Of a stretch of 64,000 nucleotides of DNA, positions 47,634 through 58,126 are shown one piece after another. The position numbers and the translations under genes were made by a program. The DNA comes from Bacteroidota bacterium (GTDB taxonomy: Bacteria > Bacteroidota > Bacteroidia > Chitinophagales > Chitinophagaceae). The notes under the pieces were generated by a model, which was not told the DNA's origin, searched no databases, and saw nothing but the letters and a program-made list of their open reading frames with translations. The stretch covers positions 124,001-188,000 of the forward strand of contig JAFDXY010000011.1 in assembly GCA_018267725.1 (NCBI GenBank), read 5' to 3'. Position 1 is the first letter of the stretch. Every line of letters begins with the position of its first letter.

Positions 47634-50600
47634 ATGATTAAAGTATTAAAAAGCATTATTGCTTTCTCCTTAAAAAATAAATACTTTATACTTCTTTCTT
47701 CATTTGCTTTAATATTAATAGGAATAGTTACATTTAAAAATATGCCTATTGAGGCTTTTCCAGATGTAACCAACACCGAAATAAGTATTATTACACAATG
47801 GCCCGGCAGAAGTGCCGAAGAAGTAGAAAAGTTTGTTACCATTCCTATTGAAATTGCTTTAAACCCTGTTCAACAAAAAATAAGTTTACGCTCCACTTCT
47901 ATTTTCGGATTATCTTATGTAAAATTAATTTTTGATGATGATGTAAAAGACCCACAAGCAAGGCAACAAGTAATGAACTTGTTACAAAATGCCACATTAC
48001 CTACAGGTATTTTACCTTCAGTGCAACCACCAACAGGCCCAACCGGAGAAGTTTTCAGATACACATTAAGAAGCAGTGTTAGAGATGCAAGAGAATTAAA
48101 AACAATACAAGATTGGGTTATTGATAGAAGATTAAGGGCCGTGCCCGGCGTTGGCGATATTGTAAGTTTTGGAGGAAAAACAAAAACTTACGAAATAAAA
48201 GCAGACCCTGAAAAATTAACTTCACTCGGTATTACACCTTTAGATGTTTTTACTGCCGTTCAAAAAACAAATATCAATATTGGAGGAGATGTTATTATTC
48301 AAAACAATCAAGCTTATGTTGTACGCGGTATTGGGTTGTTAAATGATATTAATGAAATAAAAAATATTATTATTACTAACAATAACGGTGTTCCGGTTTT
48401 AGTAAAAGATGTTGCAGATGTTCAAATATCAAACGTACCAAGATTAGGTTGGGTTGCAAGAGCAGATGGTTTGTATGATAAAAACGGAAAAAGAAATATA
48501 ACCGATGAAGATGATGTTGTAGAAGCAATTGTATTAATGCGTAAAGGAGAAAATCCTTCAAAAGTTATTAATGCAATAGACCAAAAAATTAATCAACTCA
48601 ATTCAACCGTATTACCTGCCGATACCAAAATTATTCCTTATTACGAGCGTTCAGATTTAATTGAATATGCTACACATACGGTATTACACAATTTAGTTGA
48701 AGGCATTTTATTGGTTACCTTATTGGTATCGTTATTTATGTTTAATTGGCGTACAACATTAATTGTATCTATCATTATACCTATGTCTTTACTGTTTGCA
48801 TTTATTTGTTTGAATTTAATGGGAATGAGTGCCAACTTGCTTTCTTTAGGTGCAGTAGATTTTGGAATTATTATAGATGGAGCCGTTGTAATGGTTGAAG
48901 GAATGTTTGTTGTACTCGATCATAAATCAAGAGATCTTGGTATGGCAAGGTTTAATAAAATTGCCAAACTGGGTTTAATAAAAAACAACGGAGCACAATT
49001 AGGTAAAGCAATCTTTTTTGCCAAAGTAATTATTATAACAGGCTTATTACCCATTTTCTCTTTTCAAAAAGTAGAAGGAAAAATGTTTTCGCCTTTAGCA
49101 TATACTTTAGGTTTTGCTTTGTTAGGTGCATTAATTACTACGCTAACATTAGTTCCTGTTTTAATAAGTTTATTGTTAAAGAAAAATGTAAAAGAAAAAC
49201 ACAATCCGTTTGTGCATCATTTAACCAGCTTTATGCTAAACGGTTTTGTAAAATTTTTCAAACTCAGAAAAATTATTATACCACTTTCCTTTCTTGTAAT
49301 GATAGTTGGATTTTATTCTTTCAAATATTTAGGCTCTGAATTTTTACCCGAATTAAATGAAGGTTCTATTTGGCTTCGTATTCAAACGCCGTATAGTATT
49401 TCGTTAGAAAAATCTGTCCAAGTAGCCAAACAAGCAAGAGATATTGTAATTCAATTTCCGCAAGTAAAATATTGTGTTTCACAAACAGGAAGACCCGATG
49501 ATGGAACAGACGTTGCAGGTTTTTATAACAACGAATTTTCTGTAATGCTTTATCCGGAAGCAGATTGGAAACCAAAAATTTCTAAAGAAGAATTAATTGA
49601 TGAGATGAATAAAAAATTATCAGTTATTCCCGGCGTAAACTTAAATTTCTCTCAACCAATTATGGATAATGTTGAAGAAGCCGTTTCTGGTGTAAAAGGT
49701 TCTATTTGCGTAAAAGTATATGGAGATTCTTTAAATTATATGGAAGGAAAAATTGGCGAAGTATTTAATGTTTTAAAAAATGTAAAAGGCATTGAAGATT
49801 TAGGCATTATATACAATATTGGCCAACCAGAATTAGATATTAGCTTAGACCAACAAAAAATGGCATTATACGGTGTATCAACGGCCGATGCTAATTCGGT
49901 TGTTGCCATGGCAATTGGTGGTTTAACTGCATCAACATTATATGAAGGAATAAAAACATTTGATATTAGAGTTAGGTTTCCTGAAGAGTTTAGAAAAAAC
50001 CCTAACGATATTGGAAACATTCTTGTTCCCACACAAAGTGGTTCTAAAGTTCCTATTAAAGAAATTGCTATTATAACGCAAAAAACGGGGCCCTGCTTAA
50101 TTTTTAGAGATGATAATGAACGTTATTCTGCTTTAAAATTTTCTGTTCGTGGAAGAGATATGGGAAGCACCATTGCAGAAGCTCGCGAAAAAGTTAGTAA
50201 AGTTGTTAGCTTAAAACGTGGTTACAATATGGCATGGCAAGGAGATTTTGAAAATCAAAAAAGAGCAGAAACAAGATTAGCACAAGTGGTGCCTATAAGT
50301 CTTGCATTAATTTTTTTATTACTATTTGCCATGTTTGGCAATTTAAAAGATGCAGCATTGGTTTTTTTAAACGTACCATTTGCAATTGTAGGAGGATTAT
50401 TTGCATTACATATTACAGGCACTAATTTTAGTATTTCGGCAGGTATTGGTTTTATTGCATTGTTCGGAATTTGTATTCAAGATGGCGTTTTATTAATAAC
50501 GGTATTTAAACAAAACCTCGATAAAATAAAAGGCAAATCTAACTCACTATACACTGCAATTAAGTTAGGTGTAAATTCAAGAATACGCCCAGTAATGATG

Positions 50601-50822
50601 ACGGCAATGATGGCTGCTATTGGTTTATTGCCGGCTGCAACATCGCACGGTATTGGTTCAGAAAGTTCAAGACCTTTGGCAAGAGTTGTAATTGGCGGAA
50701 TACTTTGTGCAATGCTATTTTCATTATGGGTATTTCCTTCCATTTTTGCGTGGAGTTATAAAAATATTAATGAAAAATACAAATCAAATTTTATGGATAA
50801 TGAAGAATTAACCAAAGAATAA
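47634..50822 (+). CDS. Heavy-metal RND pump 1 (CzcA-like)
   Basis: This 1062-residue, 12-helix inner-membrane pump is of the HME-RND class. It shows PIEAFPDVTNTEISIITQWPG near the N-terminus. The TM4 proton-relay motif DFGIIIDGAVVMVE has D409, D415 and E422, the pattern of Co/Zn/Cd/Ni exporters rather than Cu/Ag CusA. It also shows FEGEFLPELNEG-like GSEFLPELNEGSIWLR and the late SAGIGFIALFGICIQDG. It would export divalent metal from periplasm or cytoplasm. It lies 22 bases after adaptor 1. Confidence 0.93.
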   Translation: MIKVLKSIIAFSLKNKYFILLSSFALILIGIVTFKNMPIEAFPDVTNTEISIITQWPGRSAEEVEKFVTIPIEIALNPVQQKISLRSTSIFGLSYVKLIFDDDVKDPQARQQVMNLLQNATLPTGILPSVQPPTGPTGEVFRYTLRSSVRDARELKTIQDWVIDRRLRAVPGVGDIVSFGGKTKTYEIKADPEKLTSLGITPLDVFTAVQKTNINIGGDVIIQNNQAYVVRGIGLLNDINEIKNIIITNNNGVPVLVKDVADVQISNVPRLGWVARADGLYDKNGKRNITDEDDVVEAIVLMRKGENPSKVINAIDQKINQLNSTVLPADTKIIPYYERSDLIEYATHTVLHNLVEGILLVTLLVSLFMFNWRTTLIVSIIIPMSLLFAFICLNLMGMSANLLSLGAVDFGIIIDGAVVMVEGMFVVLDHKSRDLGMARFNKIAKLGLIKNNGAQLGKAIFFAKVIIITGLLPIFSFQKVEGKMFSPLAYTLGFALLGALITTLTLVPVLISLLLKKNVKEKHNPFVHHLTSFMLNGFVKFFKLRKIIIPLSFLVMIVGFYSFKYLGSEFLPELNEGSIWLRIQTPYSISLEKSVQVAKQARDIVIQFPQVKYCVSQTGRPDDGTDVAGFYNNEFSVMLYPEADWKPKISKEELIDEMNKKLSVIPGVNLNFSQPIMDNVEEAVSGVKGSICVKVYGDSLNYMEGKIGEVFNVLKNVKGIEDLGIIYNIGQPELDISLDQQKMALYGVSTADANSVVAMAIGGLTASTLYEGIKTFDIRVRFPEEFRKNPNDIGNILVPTQSGSKVPIKEIAIITQKTGPCLIFRDDNERYSALKFSVRGRDMGSTIAEAREKVSKVVSLKRGYNMAWQGDFENQKRAETRLAQVVPISLALIFLLLFAMFGNLKDAALVFLNVPFAIVGGLFALHITGTNFSISAGIGFIALFGICIQDGVLLITVFKQNLDKIKGKSNSLYTAIKLGVNSRIRPVMMTAMMAAIGLLPAATSHGIGSESSRPLARVVIGGILCAMLFSLWVFPSIFAWSYKNINEKYKSNFMDNEELTKE

Positions 50823-50929
50823 TTGTAGCAATATTATTTCAGTTGCGGTAAATAAAAATATTAATAGCTAAATAATTTAAACCCCTGCATATACTTTTAT
50901 AAAAGTTATGTTACTTAAAATACAGAAGA

Positions 50930-52030
50930 ATGATTAAAAGAAAAATATACATACTAAGCAGTTTACTAATTTTAATAGTTACAGCTTGTAAAGAAAAAAA
51001 GCAACCTGAAACAGTAAAAGAAAAAGCATTTGAGCTAAGTGATACAATGGCAAAAATGATTACTATTGATACTGCCACTTTATGCAATATAGATAATACA
51101 CTTACTTTAGGTGGAGAAGTAAGTTTTAATGAAAACACAGTAAACAAAGTATTTCCACGCAATAGCGGGCAAGTAATAGAAAGTAAAGTAACCATAGGCG
51201 ATAAAGTAACTGCAGGGCAAGTTTTAGCAGTAATTAAAAGTGCAGATATTGCAGGTAATTATGCAGATATATCAAGTGCAGATGCAGATATTAAAATAGC
51301 AAAAAAACAATTAGATAAAGCAACATCATTATACAAAAGCGGGCTTGCAAGCGAAAGTGATTTAACAGAAGCCACACAGAATTACCAAAAAACTTTAGCC
51401 GTTAAAAGAAAATTAGAAGCTACTTTAAATATTAATGGCGGAAATCATACCAATGCAACAGGTACTTATGTTTTAACATCACCTATTAATGGTTATGTTG
51501 TAGAAAAAAAAGTAAATACAGGAAATTATATTAGGCAAGATATGAGCGATAATTTATATACAATTTCAGATTTAAAAGAAGTTTGGATAAATGCAAATGT
51601 ATTTGAAGCAGATATTCCCAATGTTAAAGAAGGTTATAATGTTGAAGTAAGTACCTTAGCCTATCCCAACAAAATTTTTAAAGGAAAAATTGATAAGGTT
51701 AGCGAAGTATTAGACCCCACAAATAAAACATTAAGAGTTAGAATTAAACTACCCAATAACGAGTTATTATTAAAACCCGAAATGTTTGCCAAAGTAGTAG
51801 TAAACAATAAAGAAAATACACAAGTAACCTGTATTCCTACAACTGCATTAATAACACAAAACGGTAAAACTTTTGTTGTTGTGTATAATAATAAAAGCAA
51901 TATGAAAATTGCCGAAGTAGTTGTTTTAAAAACAGTTGGTGGTATTACTTATTTAGCATCGGGTTTAACACCGGGGCAACAAATTATTACCAAAAACGAG
52001 TTACTAATATTTCAACAATTATTAAATTAA
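50930..52030 (+). CDS. RND efflux periplasmic adaptor 2 (CzcB-like lipoprotein)
   Basis: This 366-residue protein has its lipobox Cys at residue 20 (LIVTAC). Its layout matches adaptor 1: KVFPRNSGQVIESKVTIGDK for the sandwich domain, DADIKIAKKQLDKATSLYKS for the coiled coil, VWINANVFEADIPNVKEGY for the barrel, and a C-terminal domain ending NELLIFQQLLN. The two are clearly paralogues with many substitutions, so the duplication is old. It lies 107 bases after pump 1 and 39 before pump 2. Confidence 0.9.
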   Translation: MIKRKIYILSSLLILIVTACKEKKQPETVKEKAFELSDTMAKMITIDTATLCNIDNTLTLGGEVSFNENTVNKVFPRNSGQVIESKVTIGDKVTAGQVLAVIKSADIAGNYADISSADADIKIAKKQLDKATSLYKSGLASESDLTEATQNYQKTLAVKRKLEATLNINGGNHTNATGTYVLTSPINGYVVEKKVNTGNYIRQDMSDNLYTISDLKEVWINANVFEADIPNVKEGYNVEVSTLAYPNKIFKGKIDKVSEVLDPTNKTLRVRIKLPNNELLLKPEMFAKVVVNNKENTQVTCIPTTALITQNGKTFVVVYNNKSNMKIAEVVVLKTVGGITYLASGLTPGQQIITKNELLIFQQLLN

Positions 52031-52069
52031 TGCTGTTTGTTTTAAACGCATTACCTAAGGTTATTTCAC

Positions 52070-55000
52070 ATGAATAAATTTATAAAAAGCATTATACACT
52101 TTTCACTCAGGCACCGCTATTTCATTTTTTTTCTTACAGCAGTGTTAGCGGTAATTGGTTTTATTAGTTATAAAAATACACCCATAGAAACTTTTCCTGA
52201 TGTAACCAATACACAAGTTATTATTATAACACAATGGGCAGGAAGAAGTGCTGAAGAGGTTGAAAAATTTGTTACCATTCCGTTAGAAACAGCTTTAGCA
52301 TCTGTTCAAAAAAAATCAAACCTTCGCACAACATCATCATTCGGTTTATCTTATATAAGAATTATTTTTGATGATAATGTTGATGATGCATTTGCACGCC
52401 AACAAGTGTTTAGCCGTGTTGCCAATATAGATTTACCCGATGGTATTAAACCCGATATACAACCACCTTACGGCCCAACCGGAGAAATTTTTAGATACAC
52501 ATTAAAAAGTAATACCAGAAATATTAGAGAATTATACACCATTCAAGATTGGGTGTTAGACAGAGAATTTAAACGAGTGCCCGGCGTTGCAGACGTAAAC
52601 AGTTTTGGCGGAGAAGAAAAAAGTTTTGAAATAAGTGTAAATCCCAACTACTTATTAAAATACGGTTTATCTTCTTTAGATGTATATAACGCAGTTGCCA
52701 AAAGTAATATAAATGTTGGAGGAGATGTTATTGAAAGAAACGGGCAAGCTTATGTAGTAAGAGGCATTGGTTTGCTTAACAGTATTTCAGAAATAGAAAA
52801 TATTATTGTTACTAAAATAAATAGTGTTCCTATTCTTGTAAAAAATCTTGCACAAGTTAAAGAAGCCGGAAAGCCAAGACTGGGGCAGGTTTCAAAAGAT
52901 ACAATAGGTGATGTTTTAGAAGGAATTGTTGTAATGACCAAGGGGCAAAACCCAAGTGAAGTATTAGATAGAGTACATGAAAAAGTAAAAGACATTAACG
53001 ATAATATATTACCAAAAGATGTAAAGCTTGTTCCTTTTTATGATAGAACAACACTAATGGATTTTGCAACACATACGGTAATTCACAATTTAATTGAAGG
53101 CATTATTTTAGTAACCTGCATTGTAATGCTTTTTATGGCAGATTGGAGAACAACTGTTATTGTAAGCATTATTATTCCGCTATCATTATTATTTGCATTT
53201 ATGTGTATGCGTTTAAAAGGAATGCCTGCCAACTTACTTTCAATGGGTGCAATAGATTTTGGGATTATTATAGACGGAGCCGTTGTAATGGTTGAAGGAT
53301 TATTTGTTGCATTAGACCATAGAGCAAGAGAAGTAGGCATGGATAGATTTAATAAGTTAGCTAAACTGGGTTTATTTAAACAAGTAGGTACAGAAATGGG
53401 CAAAGCCATCTTCTTTTCTAAAATAATTATTATTACTTGCTTAGTGCCCATTTTCGCATTTCAAAAAGTAGAAGGCAAAATGTTTTCGCCTTTAGCATAC
53501 ACACTAAGTTTTGCTTTATTAGGTGCATTAATTTTTACGCTAACATTAGTTCCTGCTCTATCAAGTATTTTATTAAAGAAAAATGTAAAAGAAAAACATA
53601 ACCCTATTGTTACATTTTTTGAAAAAGGAATTAAATTTTTGTATGAAAAAATACATCGCGTTCCTAAACTAAGTTTATTAATTGCCACAATAATAATGGC
53701 CATTACATTTTATTCATTTAAATTTTTAGGAAGCGAATTTTTACCTGAGTTAGATGAAGGTGCATTATGGGTAAAAGCTCAATTGCCAATGAGTGCATCA
53801 TTAAATCAATCAAAAGAAATTTCCGATAAAATGACGGCTATTATTAGAAAATTTCCTGAAGTAAAACATACATTAGCACAAATAGGAAGAACCAATGATG
53901 GTACAGACCCCAAAGGTTTTTTTAATGTAGAAATTGCAGTTGATTTATATCCTAAAGATGAATGGCGTAAGGGTGTAACAACCGATAAGCTAATAGATAG
54001 TATGGATAAGCAACTTATAAAATTACCTGGTTTATTACTAAATTATTCGCAACCCATACGAGATAATGTAGAAGAAGCTGTAGCAGGTGTTCCGGCATCT
54101 TTAGCCGTTAAAATTTTTGGTAAAAATTTTAATACGTTAGATAGTTTGGCAAATCAAATTCAAGCAGTATTAGCAAAAATTCAAGGTATAGAAGATTTAG
54201 GAGTATTAAGAAATTTAGGCCAGCCCGAATTTAGAATTGAATTAGACCAACAAAAAATGGCATTATACGGCGTTAATACTGCCGATGCACAAGCTGTTAT
54301 TGAAATGGCATTAGGTGGTAAAGCAGCCACACAATTATACGAAGAAGAAAAAAAGTTTGATATAAGAATTCGTTACCAAAAAGATTTTAGAGATACACAA
54401 GAAAAAATTGAACGATTAATGATTCCTACACAAGACAGTGCCAAAGTTCCTATTAAAGAAATTGCTAATATAAGAACATTAACAGGTCCTGCTTTTGTAT
54501 ACCGAGATAACAACAGCAGATACATACCCGTCAAATTTTCTATAAGAGGAAGAGATTTAGGAAGCACTATTAAAGAAGCACAAGAAAAAGTTAGCGAAAC
54601 AGTAAAACTACCGGAAGGCTACAGATTAACTTGGAACGGAGAATTTGAAAACCAACAACGTGCTACTGCAACTTTAATGAATGTTGTACCACTTTGCTTA
54701 TTAGCTATTTTCTTAATATTATTTATAACATTCGGTAATGTAAAAGATGCTCTATTAACCATATTAAATGTTCCTTTTGCATTAATTGGCGGAATATTGG
54801 CCTTGCACATTACAGGTATTAATTTTAGCATTAGTGCAGGTATTGGCTTTATTGCTTTATTTGGTGTATGTATTCAAAACGGTGTAATTCTTATAAGTGT
54901 ATTTAGAAAAAATCTTGAAGCAAAAATGACTTTACACCAAGCCATATTACATGGTGTAGTATCAAGAGTAAGGCCCGTTGTAATGACAGCCTTAATGGCT

Positions 55001-55201
55001 GCTATTGGTTTATTGCCTGCTGCAATTAGTACAGGTATTGGAAGTGAAACACAAAAACCTTTAGCAATAGTTGTAATTGGTGGTTTAATTACATCAACTA
55101 TACTTACATTATTAATATTACCAATTATTTACACATTAGTTTATGAATTTATGCACAAAAGAACTAATATGAAATTATTAAAGAAAATGGGAGCAGCTTA
55201 A
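52070..55201 (+). CDS. Heavy-metal RND pump 2 (CzcA-like)
   Basis: This 1043-residue HME-RND pump is paralogous to pump 1. It has PIETFPDVTNTQVIIITQWAG, the TM4 relay DFGIIIDGAVVMVE with D396, D402 and E409, FLGSEFLPELDEGALWVKAQ and SAGIGFIALFGVCIQNG. The intact acidic relay again indicates a divalent-metal class. With adaptor 2 it forms a second inner-membrane complex that presumably shares the single TolC-like channel. A terminator follows at 55252. Confidence 0.93.
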   Translation: MNKFIKSIIHFSLRHRYFIFFLTAVLAVIGFISYKNTPIETFPDVTNTQVIIITQWAGRSAEEVEKFVTIPLETALASVQKKSNLRTTSSFGLSYIRIIFDDNVDDAFARQQVFSRVANIDLPDGIKPDIQPPYGPTGEIFRYTLKSNTRNIRELYTIQDWVLDREFKRVPGVADVNSFGGEEKSFEISVNPNYLLKYGLSSLDVYNAVAKSNINVGGDVIERNGQAYVVRGIGLLNSISEIENIIVTKINSVPILVKNLAQVKEAGKPRLGQVSKDTIGDVLEGIVVMTKGQNPSEVLDRVHEKVKDINDNILPKDVKLVPFYDRTTLMDFATHTVIHNLIEGIILVTCIVMLFMADWRTTVIVSIIIPLSLLFAFMCMRLKGMPANLLSMGAIDFGIIIDGAVVMVEGLFVALDHRAREVGMDRFNKLAKLGLFKQVGTEMGKAIFFSKIIIITCLVPIFAFQKVEGKMFSPLAYTLSFALLGALIFTLTLVPALSSILLKKNVKEKHNPIVTFFEKGIKFLYEKIHRVPKLSLLIATIIMAITFYSFKFLGSEFLPELDEGALWVKAQLPMSASLNQSKEISDKMTAIIRKFPEVKHTLAQIGRTNDGTDPKGFFNVEIAVDLYPKDEWRKGVTTDKLIDSMDKQLIKLPGLLLNYSQPIRDNVEEAVAGVPASLAVKIFGKNFNTLDSLANQIQAVLAKIQGIEDLGVLRNLGQPEFRIELDQQKMALYGVNTADAQAVIEMALGGKAATQLYEEEKKFDIRIRYQKDFRDTQEKIERLMIPTQDSAKVPIKEIANIRTLTGPAFVYRDNNSRYIPVKFSIRGRDLGSTIKEAQEKVSETVKLPEGYRLTWNGEFENQQRATATLMNVVPLCLLAIFLILFITFGNVKDALLTILNVPFALIGGILALHITGINFSISAGIGFIALFGVCIQNGVILISVFRKNLEAKMTLHQAILHGVVSRVRPVVMTALMAAIGLLPAAISTGIGSETQKPLAIVVIGGLITSTILTLLILPIIYTLVYEFMHKRTNMKLLKKMGAA

Positions 55202-55251
55202 CCTATAATTATTAAAAAAAAAGAAACATTAAAACTATTCTTACACTAAAA

Positions 55252-55283
55252 CGGCATTGAAAATTTCAATGCCGCTTTTATTT
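55252..55283. terminator. Terminator after RND pump 2
   Basis: A 10-bp stem CGGCATTGAA/TTCAATGCCG (55252-55261 with 55265-55274) is followed by CTTTTATTTTA. It lies between convergent genes. Confidence 0.8.
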
Positions 55284-55303
55284 TACAACTTCAATTAATA
55301 ATA

Positions 55304-56029
55304 TTAATTCTCAGCTATTTTTTTAATGTTTCCGCTGCCTACAATTTCTTTGTTAATAGCTGGATTGCCTTTATAATTTACATCTCCACTTCCGGCAATA
55401 TGTATAGATAGTTTATTAGCAGCAAATACATTGGCGTTACCACTTCCGGCAATATGCACATCGGCATTTTCTGATTTTAAATTAATGGCTTTATAATTAC
55501 CATGCCCCGCAATATGTATTTCTTCATCTTTGGTTTCTCCGCTTAAAATAATATCTCCACTACCTGCAATGCTGCTTTTTACTTTTGGTGTATTTACTTC
55601 TAAAGTAGCATTACCACTTCCTGCAATAGCAATTTCTAACATATCTCCTCCGGTAAATTTTGTTGTGCCTGTTATGTTGCCGCTTCCTGCTAATTTAATT
55701 GCTTCTAACTTATCGGTTGAAATAATAATTTTTATTGGATTAGATGATGAAAGACGATAATGTTCTTTTGTTTTTATAACTAACCAACCATTTTCGTTAT
55801 AAGTTTCTATGTAGGATAATAAATTTTCATCGGTATTTATTTTTAAAGAAGTGTTGCCTTGTGAAAGCTCAACATTATAATTACCTGCTAATTTTATTTT
55901 TTGTGCAGATGAAATATTTCTTGTTTCGGAAGATAAGTTGCCATTGCCGTTTATTGGTGTACTAAAAAAATTACAAGCCGTAAATAAGAAAGCAATTGAA
56001 ATAAGAAGAAGAAGATAATTTTTTTTCAT
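55304..56029 (-). CDS. Head-GIN-domain (DUF2807) lipoprotein
   Basis: This 241-residue protein has its lipobox Cys at residue 19 (FTAC). The mature part is one right-handed beta-helix-like head-GIN domain. It carries a repeated IAGSGN-type motif about every 20 residues (LAGSGNITG, IAGSGNATL, IAGSGDIIL, IAGHGNYKA, IAGSGNANV, IAGSGDVNY). Such proteins are frequent Bacteroidota surface proteins, described as putative adhesin heads; function is not proven. Confidence 0.92.
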   Translation of the reverse strand: MKKNYLLLLISIAFLFTACNFFSTPINGNGNLSSETRNISSAQKIKLAGNYNVELSQGNTSLKINTDENLLSYIETYNENGWLVIKTKEHYRLSSSNPIKIIISTDKLEAIKLAGSGNITGTTKFTGGDMLEIAIAGSGNATLEVNTPKVKSSIAGSGDIILSGETKDEEIHIAGHGNYKAINLKSENADVHIAGSGNANVFAANKLSIHIAGSGDVNYKGNPAINKEIVGSGNIKKIAEN

Positions 56030-56204
56030 GATGAGGTTATTTGTTGCAAAATAATAAATTAAATAAATACGCCTCAGTGTCAGTTTATGTATGCAGCTTC
56101 GTCATAAAACACAATGGTGGAAAAGTCATTTAGGTAGTAAAACATGCTTATTTTTATATTTGGTATTATTATTGGCAATTAGTTGCACAATAAACAAAAA
56201 GTAC

Positions 56205-56220
56205 AAGTGTGCGACGCAAC
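56205..56220. repeat. AAGTGTGCGACGCAAC motif
   Basis: This is an exact copy of the 16-base motif at 4395-4410, and 15 of its bases recur at 18027-18041. It is GC-rich in an AT-rich spacer 69 bases upstream of trxA. Confidence 0.6.
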
Positions 56221-56288
56221 AGCAGTTTAATTGAAATACTATTGCTAAGTACCAAAAATTATTATTATAAAAATTAAAACGTAAAAAA

Positions 56289-56606
56289 ATGGCTTTAGAA
56301 TTTACAGATGCTAACTTTCAGAAAGATGTAATTGAAAGTGATAAACTAACCGTAGTTGATTTTTGGGCAGAATGGTGCGGACCTTGCCGTGCTATTGGCC
56401 CTGTAGTGGAAGAATTAAGTAAAGAATATGCAGGTAAAGTAAATGTTGGGAAACTAAACGTAGATCATAACCCTAATGTTAGTATGAACTACGGCATTAC
56501 TTCTATTCCGGCAATTTTATTTATTAAAGGTGGTAAAATTGTAGATAAACAAATTGGTGCAGTACCTAAAAGTGTGTTAGATAAAAAAATTCAGGCACAT
56601 TTATAA
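56289..56606 (+). CDS. trxA: Thioredoxin
   Basis: This 105-residue single-domain thioredoxin has the redox motif W29-C30-G-P-C33 (FWAEWCGPCRAIGP) and the cis-Pro region YGITSIPAILFIKGG. It reduces protein disulfides in the cytoplasm and donates electrons to ribonucleotide reductase, peroxiredoxins and others. No signal peptide is present. It is monocistronic, with a strong terminator 22 bases downstream. Confidence 0.97.
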   Translation: MALEFTDANFQKDVIESDKLTVVDFWAEWCGPCRAIGPVVEELSKEYAGKVNVGKLNVDHNPNVSMNYGITSIPAILFIKGGKIVDKQIGAVPKSVLDKKIQAHL

Positions 56607-56627
56607 ATTATACATAAAAAGAAACAA

Positions 56628-56663
56628 AAAATCTCAACTGAATAATTTGGTTGAGATTTTTTT
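56628..56663 (+). terminator. Terminator of trxA
   Basis: An 11-bp stem AAAATCTCAAC/GTTGAGATTTT (56628-56638 with 56650-56660) has an 11-base loop and a T run. Confidence 0.88.
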
Positions 56664-56734
56664 ATTGCCCGAATTGTTTGATTGTTTGAATTACAATTTT
56701 ATTATCTTCATCGCTTAACTGAAACAACTGCTAT

Positions 56735-57988
56735 ATGAATATTAAGTTTCGCTTAACCATAATGAGCTTTTTACAATTTTTTGTTTGGGGTGCATGGCTT
56801 ATAACAATTGGGAATTATTGGTTTGGAACAAAACAATGGAGTGGTGCAGAATTTGGAGCTATATTTTCTACCTTAGGTATTTCATCAATCTTAATGCCTG
56901 CATTAACAGGAATTATTGCAGATAAATTTATTAATGCAGAAAAACTTTACGGCATACTGCATATACTTAGTGGATTGGCTTTGTTTTATTTACCGCAGGT
57001 TAGCAACTCTGTAGTATTTTATTGGGTAATATTTGCAGCCATGCTTTGTTATATGCCAACTATTGCATTATCAAACTCAGTTGCTTATACTATTTTAAAA
57101 AATAACGATTACGATGTTGTAAAAGTTTTTCCGCCAATACGTGTGTGGGGTACAATTGGTTTTATTGCTGCTATGTGGCTTACCAATTTATCTGGCAATA
57201 AAGCTTCTGCCAATATGTTTTATATAGCAGCAGTATCGGCAATTATATTGGGCATTTATTCTTTTAGTTTACCAAAGTGTCCACCACAAAATTTAATTTC
57301 TGAAAATGCAAAATTGAGTGAGAAGTTAGGGTTAAATGCATTTAAATTATTTGGTACCTATAAAATGGCTTTGTTCTTTATCTTCTCAATGTTTTTAGGA
57401 GGTGCATTACAACTTACTAATATGTATGGAGATGTTTTTTTATCGGAGTTTGCAAAAAATCCGCTGTACGAAAAATCATTCATGGTAAAATATTCAACCA
57501 TTATTATGTCTATTTCTCAAATGAGTGAAACCTTATTCATATTAGCCATTCCGTTTTTCTTAAAAAGGTTTGGAATAAAAAATGTAATGCTAATATCAAT
57601 GTTGGCTTGGGTTTTACGATTTGGTTTATTTGCTTACGGAAATCCGGCAGATGGTTTATGGATGATTGTACTTTCTTGTATTGTATATGGAATGGCATTT
57701 GATTTCTTTAATATTTCGGGTTCATTATTTGTTGAAACAAATACTAAAGCTTCTATACGCTCAAGTGCACAAGGTTTGTTTATGATGATGACAAACGGCT
57801 TTGGTGCTTTCTTTGGAGGTTTAGTAAGTGGAATTGTAATTGATAAATTTTTTACACATAACGGAGCCAGAGATTGGCACAACATCTGGCTTTCATTTTC
57901 TGCCTATGCTTTAGTAATTGCTATTTTGTTTGCTATTATGTTTAAACATAAACATAACCCAAATGAAGTGGCGGTTATAAATCATTAA
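56735..57988 (+). CDS. Nucleoside permease-like MFS transporter (NupG family)
   Basis: This 417-residue protein with 12 predicted helices has the nucleoside:H+ symporter pattern MSFLQFFVWGAWLITIGNYW at the N-terminus, GIIADKFINAEKLYGILH, YMPTIALSNSVAY, VFPPIRVWGTIGFI, and a late DFFNISGSLFVETNT. It imports nucleosides with protons in characterised relatives. Bacteroidota often carry several paralogues of uncertain substrate. It is monocistronic. Confidence 0.88.
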   Translation: MNIKFRLTIMSFLQFFVWGAWLITIGNYWFGTKQWSGAEFGAIFSTLGISSILMPALTGIIADKFINAEKLYGILHILSGLALFYLPQVSNSVVFYWVIFAAMLCYMPTIALSNSVAYTILKNNDYDVVKVFPPIRVWGTIGFIAAMWLTNLSGNKASANMFYIAAVSAIILGIYSFSLPKCPPQNLISENAKLSEKLGLNAFKLFGTYKMALFFIFSMFLGGALQLTNMYGDVFLSEFAKNPLYEKSFMVKYSTIIMSISQMSETLFILAIPFFLKRFGIKNVMLISMLAWVLRFGLFAYGNPADGLWMIVLSCIVYGMAFDFFNISGSLFVETNTKASIRSSAQGLFMMMTNGFGAFFGGLVSGIVIDKFFTHNGARDWHNIWLSFSAYALVIAILFAIMFKHKHNPNEVAVINH

Positions 57989-58126
57989 TGGTTCTATAAA
58001 ATATAGTTGAAGATATTTCTCACTACACTCAAAATTGTAAAACCGAAATATTTAGCACACAAACCAAATTGAATGTACTTTTAATTTTATTTTTTAGAAC
58101 GGATTTATTTATTCATAAAAAGAGAA

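Noticed and set aside
47634..55201. Copper/silver (CusA) identity for the RND pumps
   Set aside because: The TM4 motif is of the DFG...DGAV...E divalent-metal type, unlike CusA.
58010..58040. Another full copy of the TTTCTCACT-CGTTCGAAATGAC repeat
   Set aside because: Only a short, poorly matching relative (ATTTCTCACTACACTCAAAA) is present; at best a decayed fragment.
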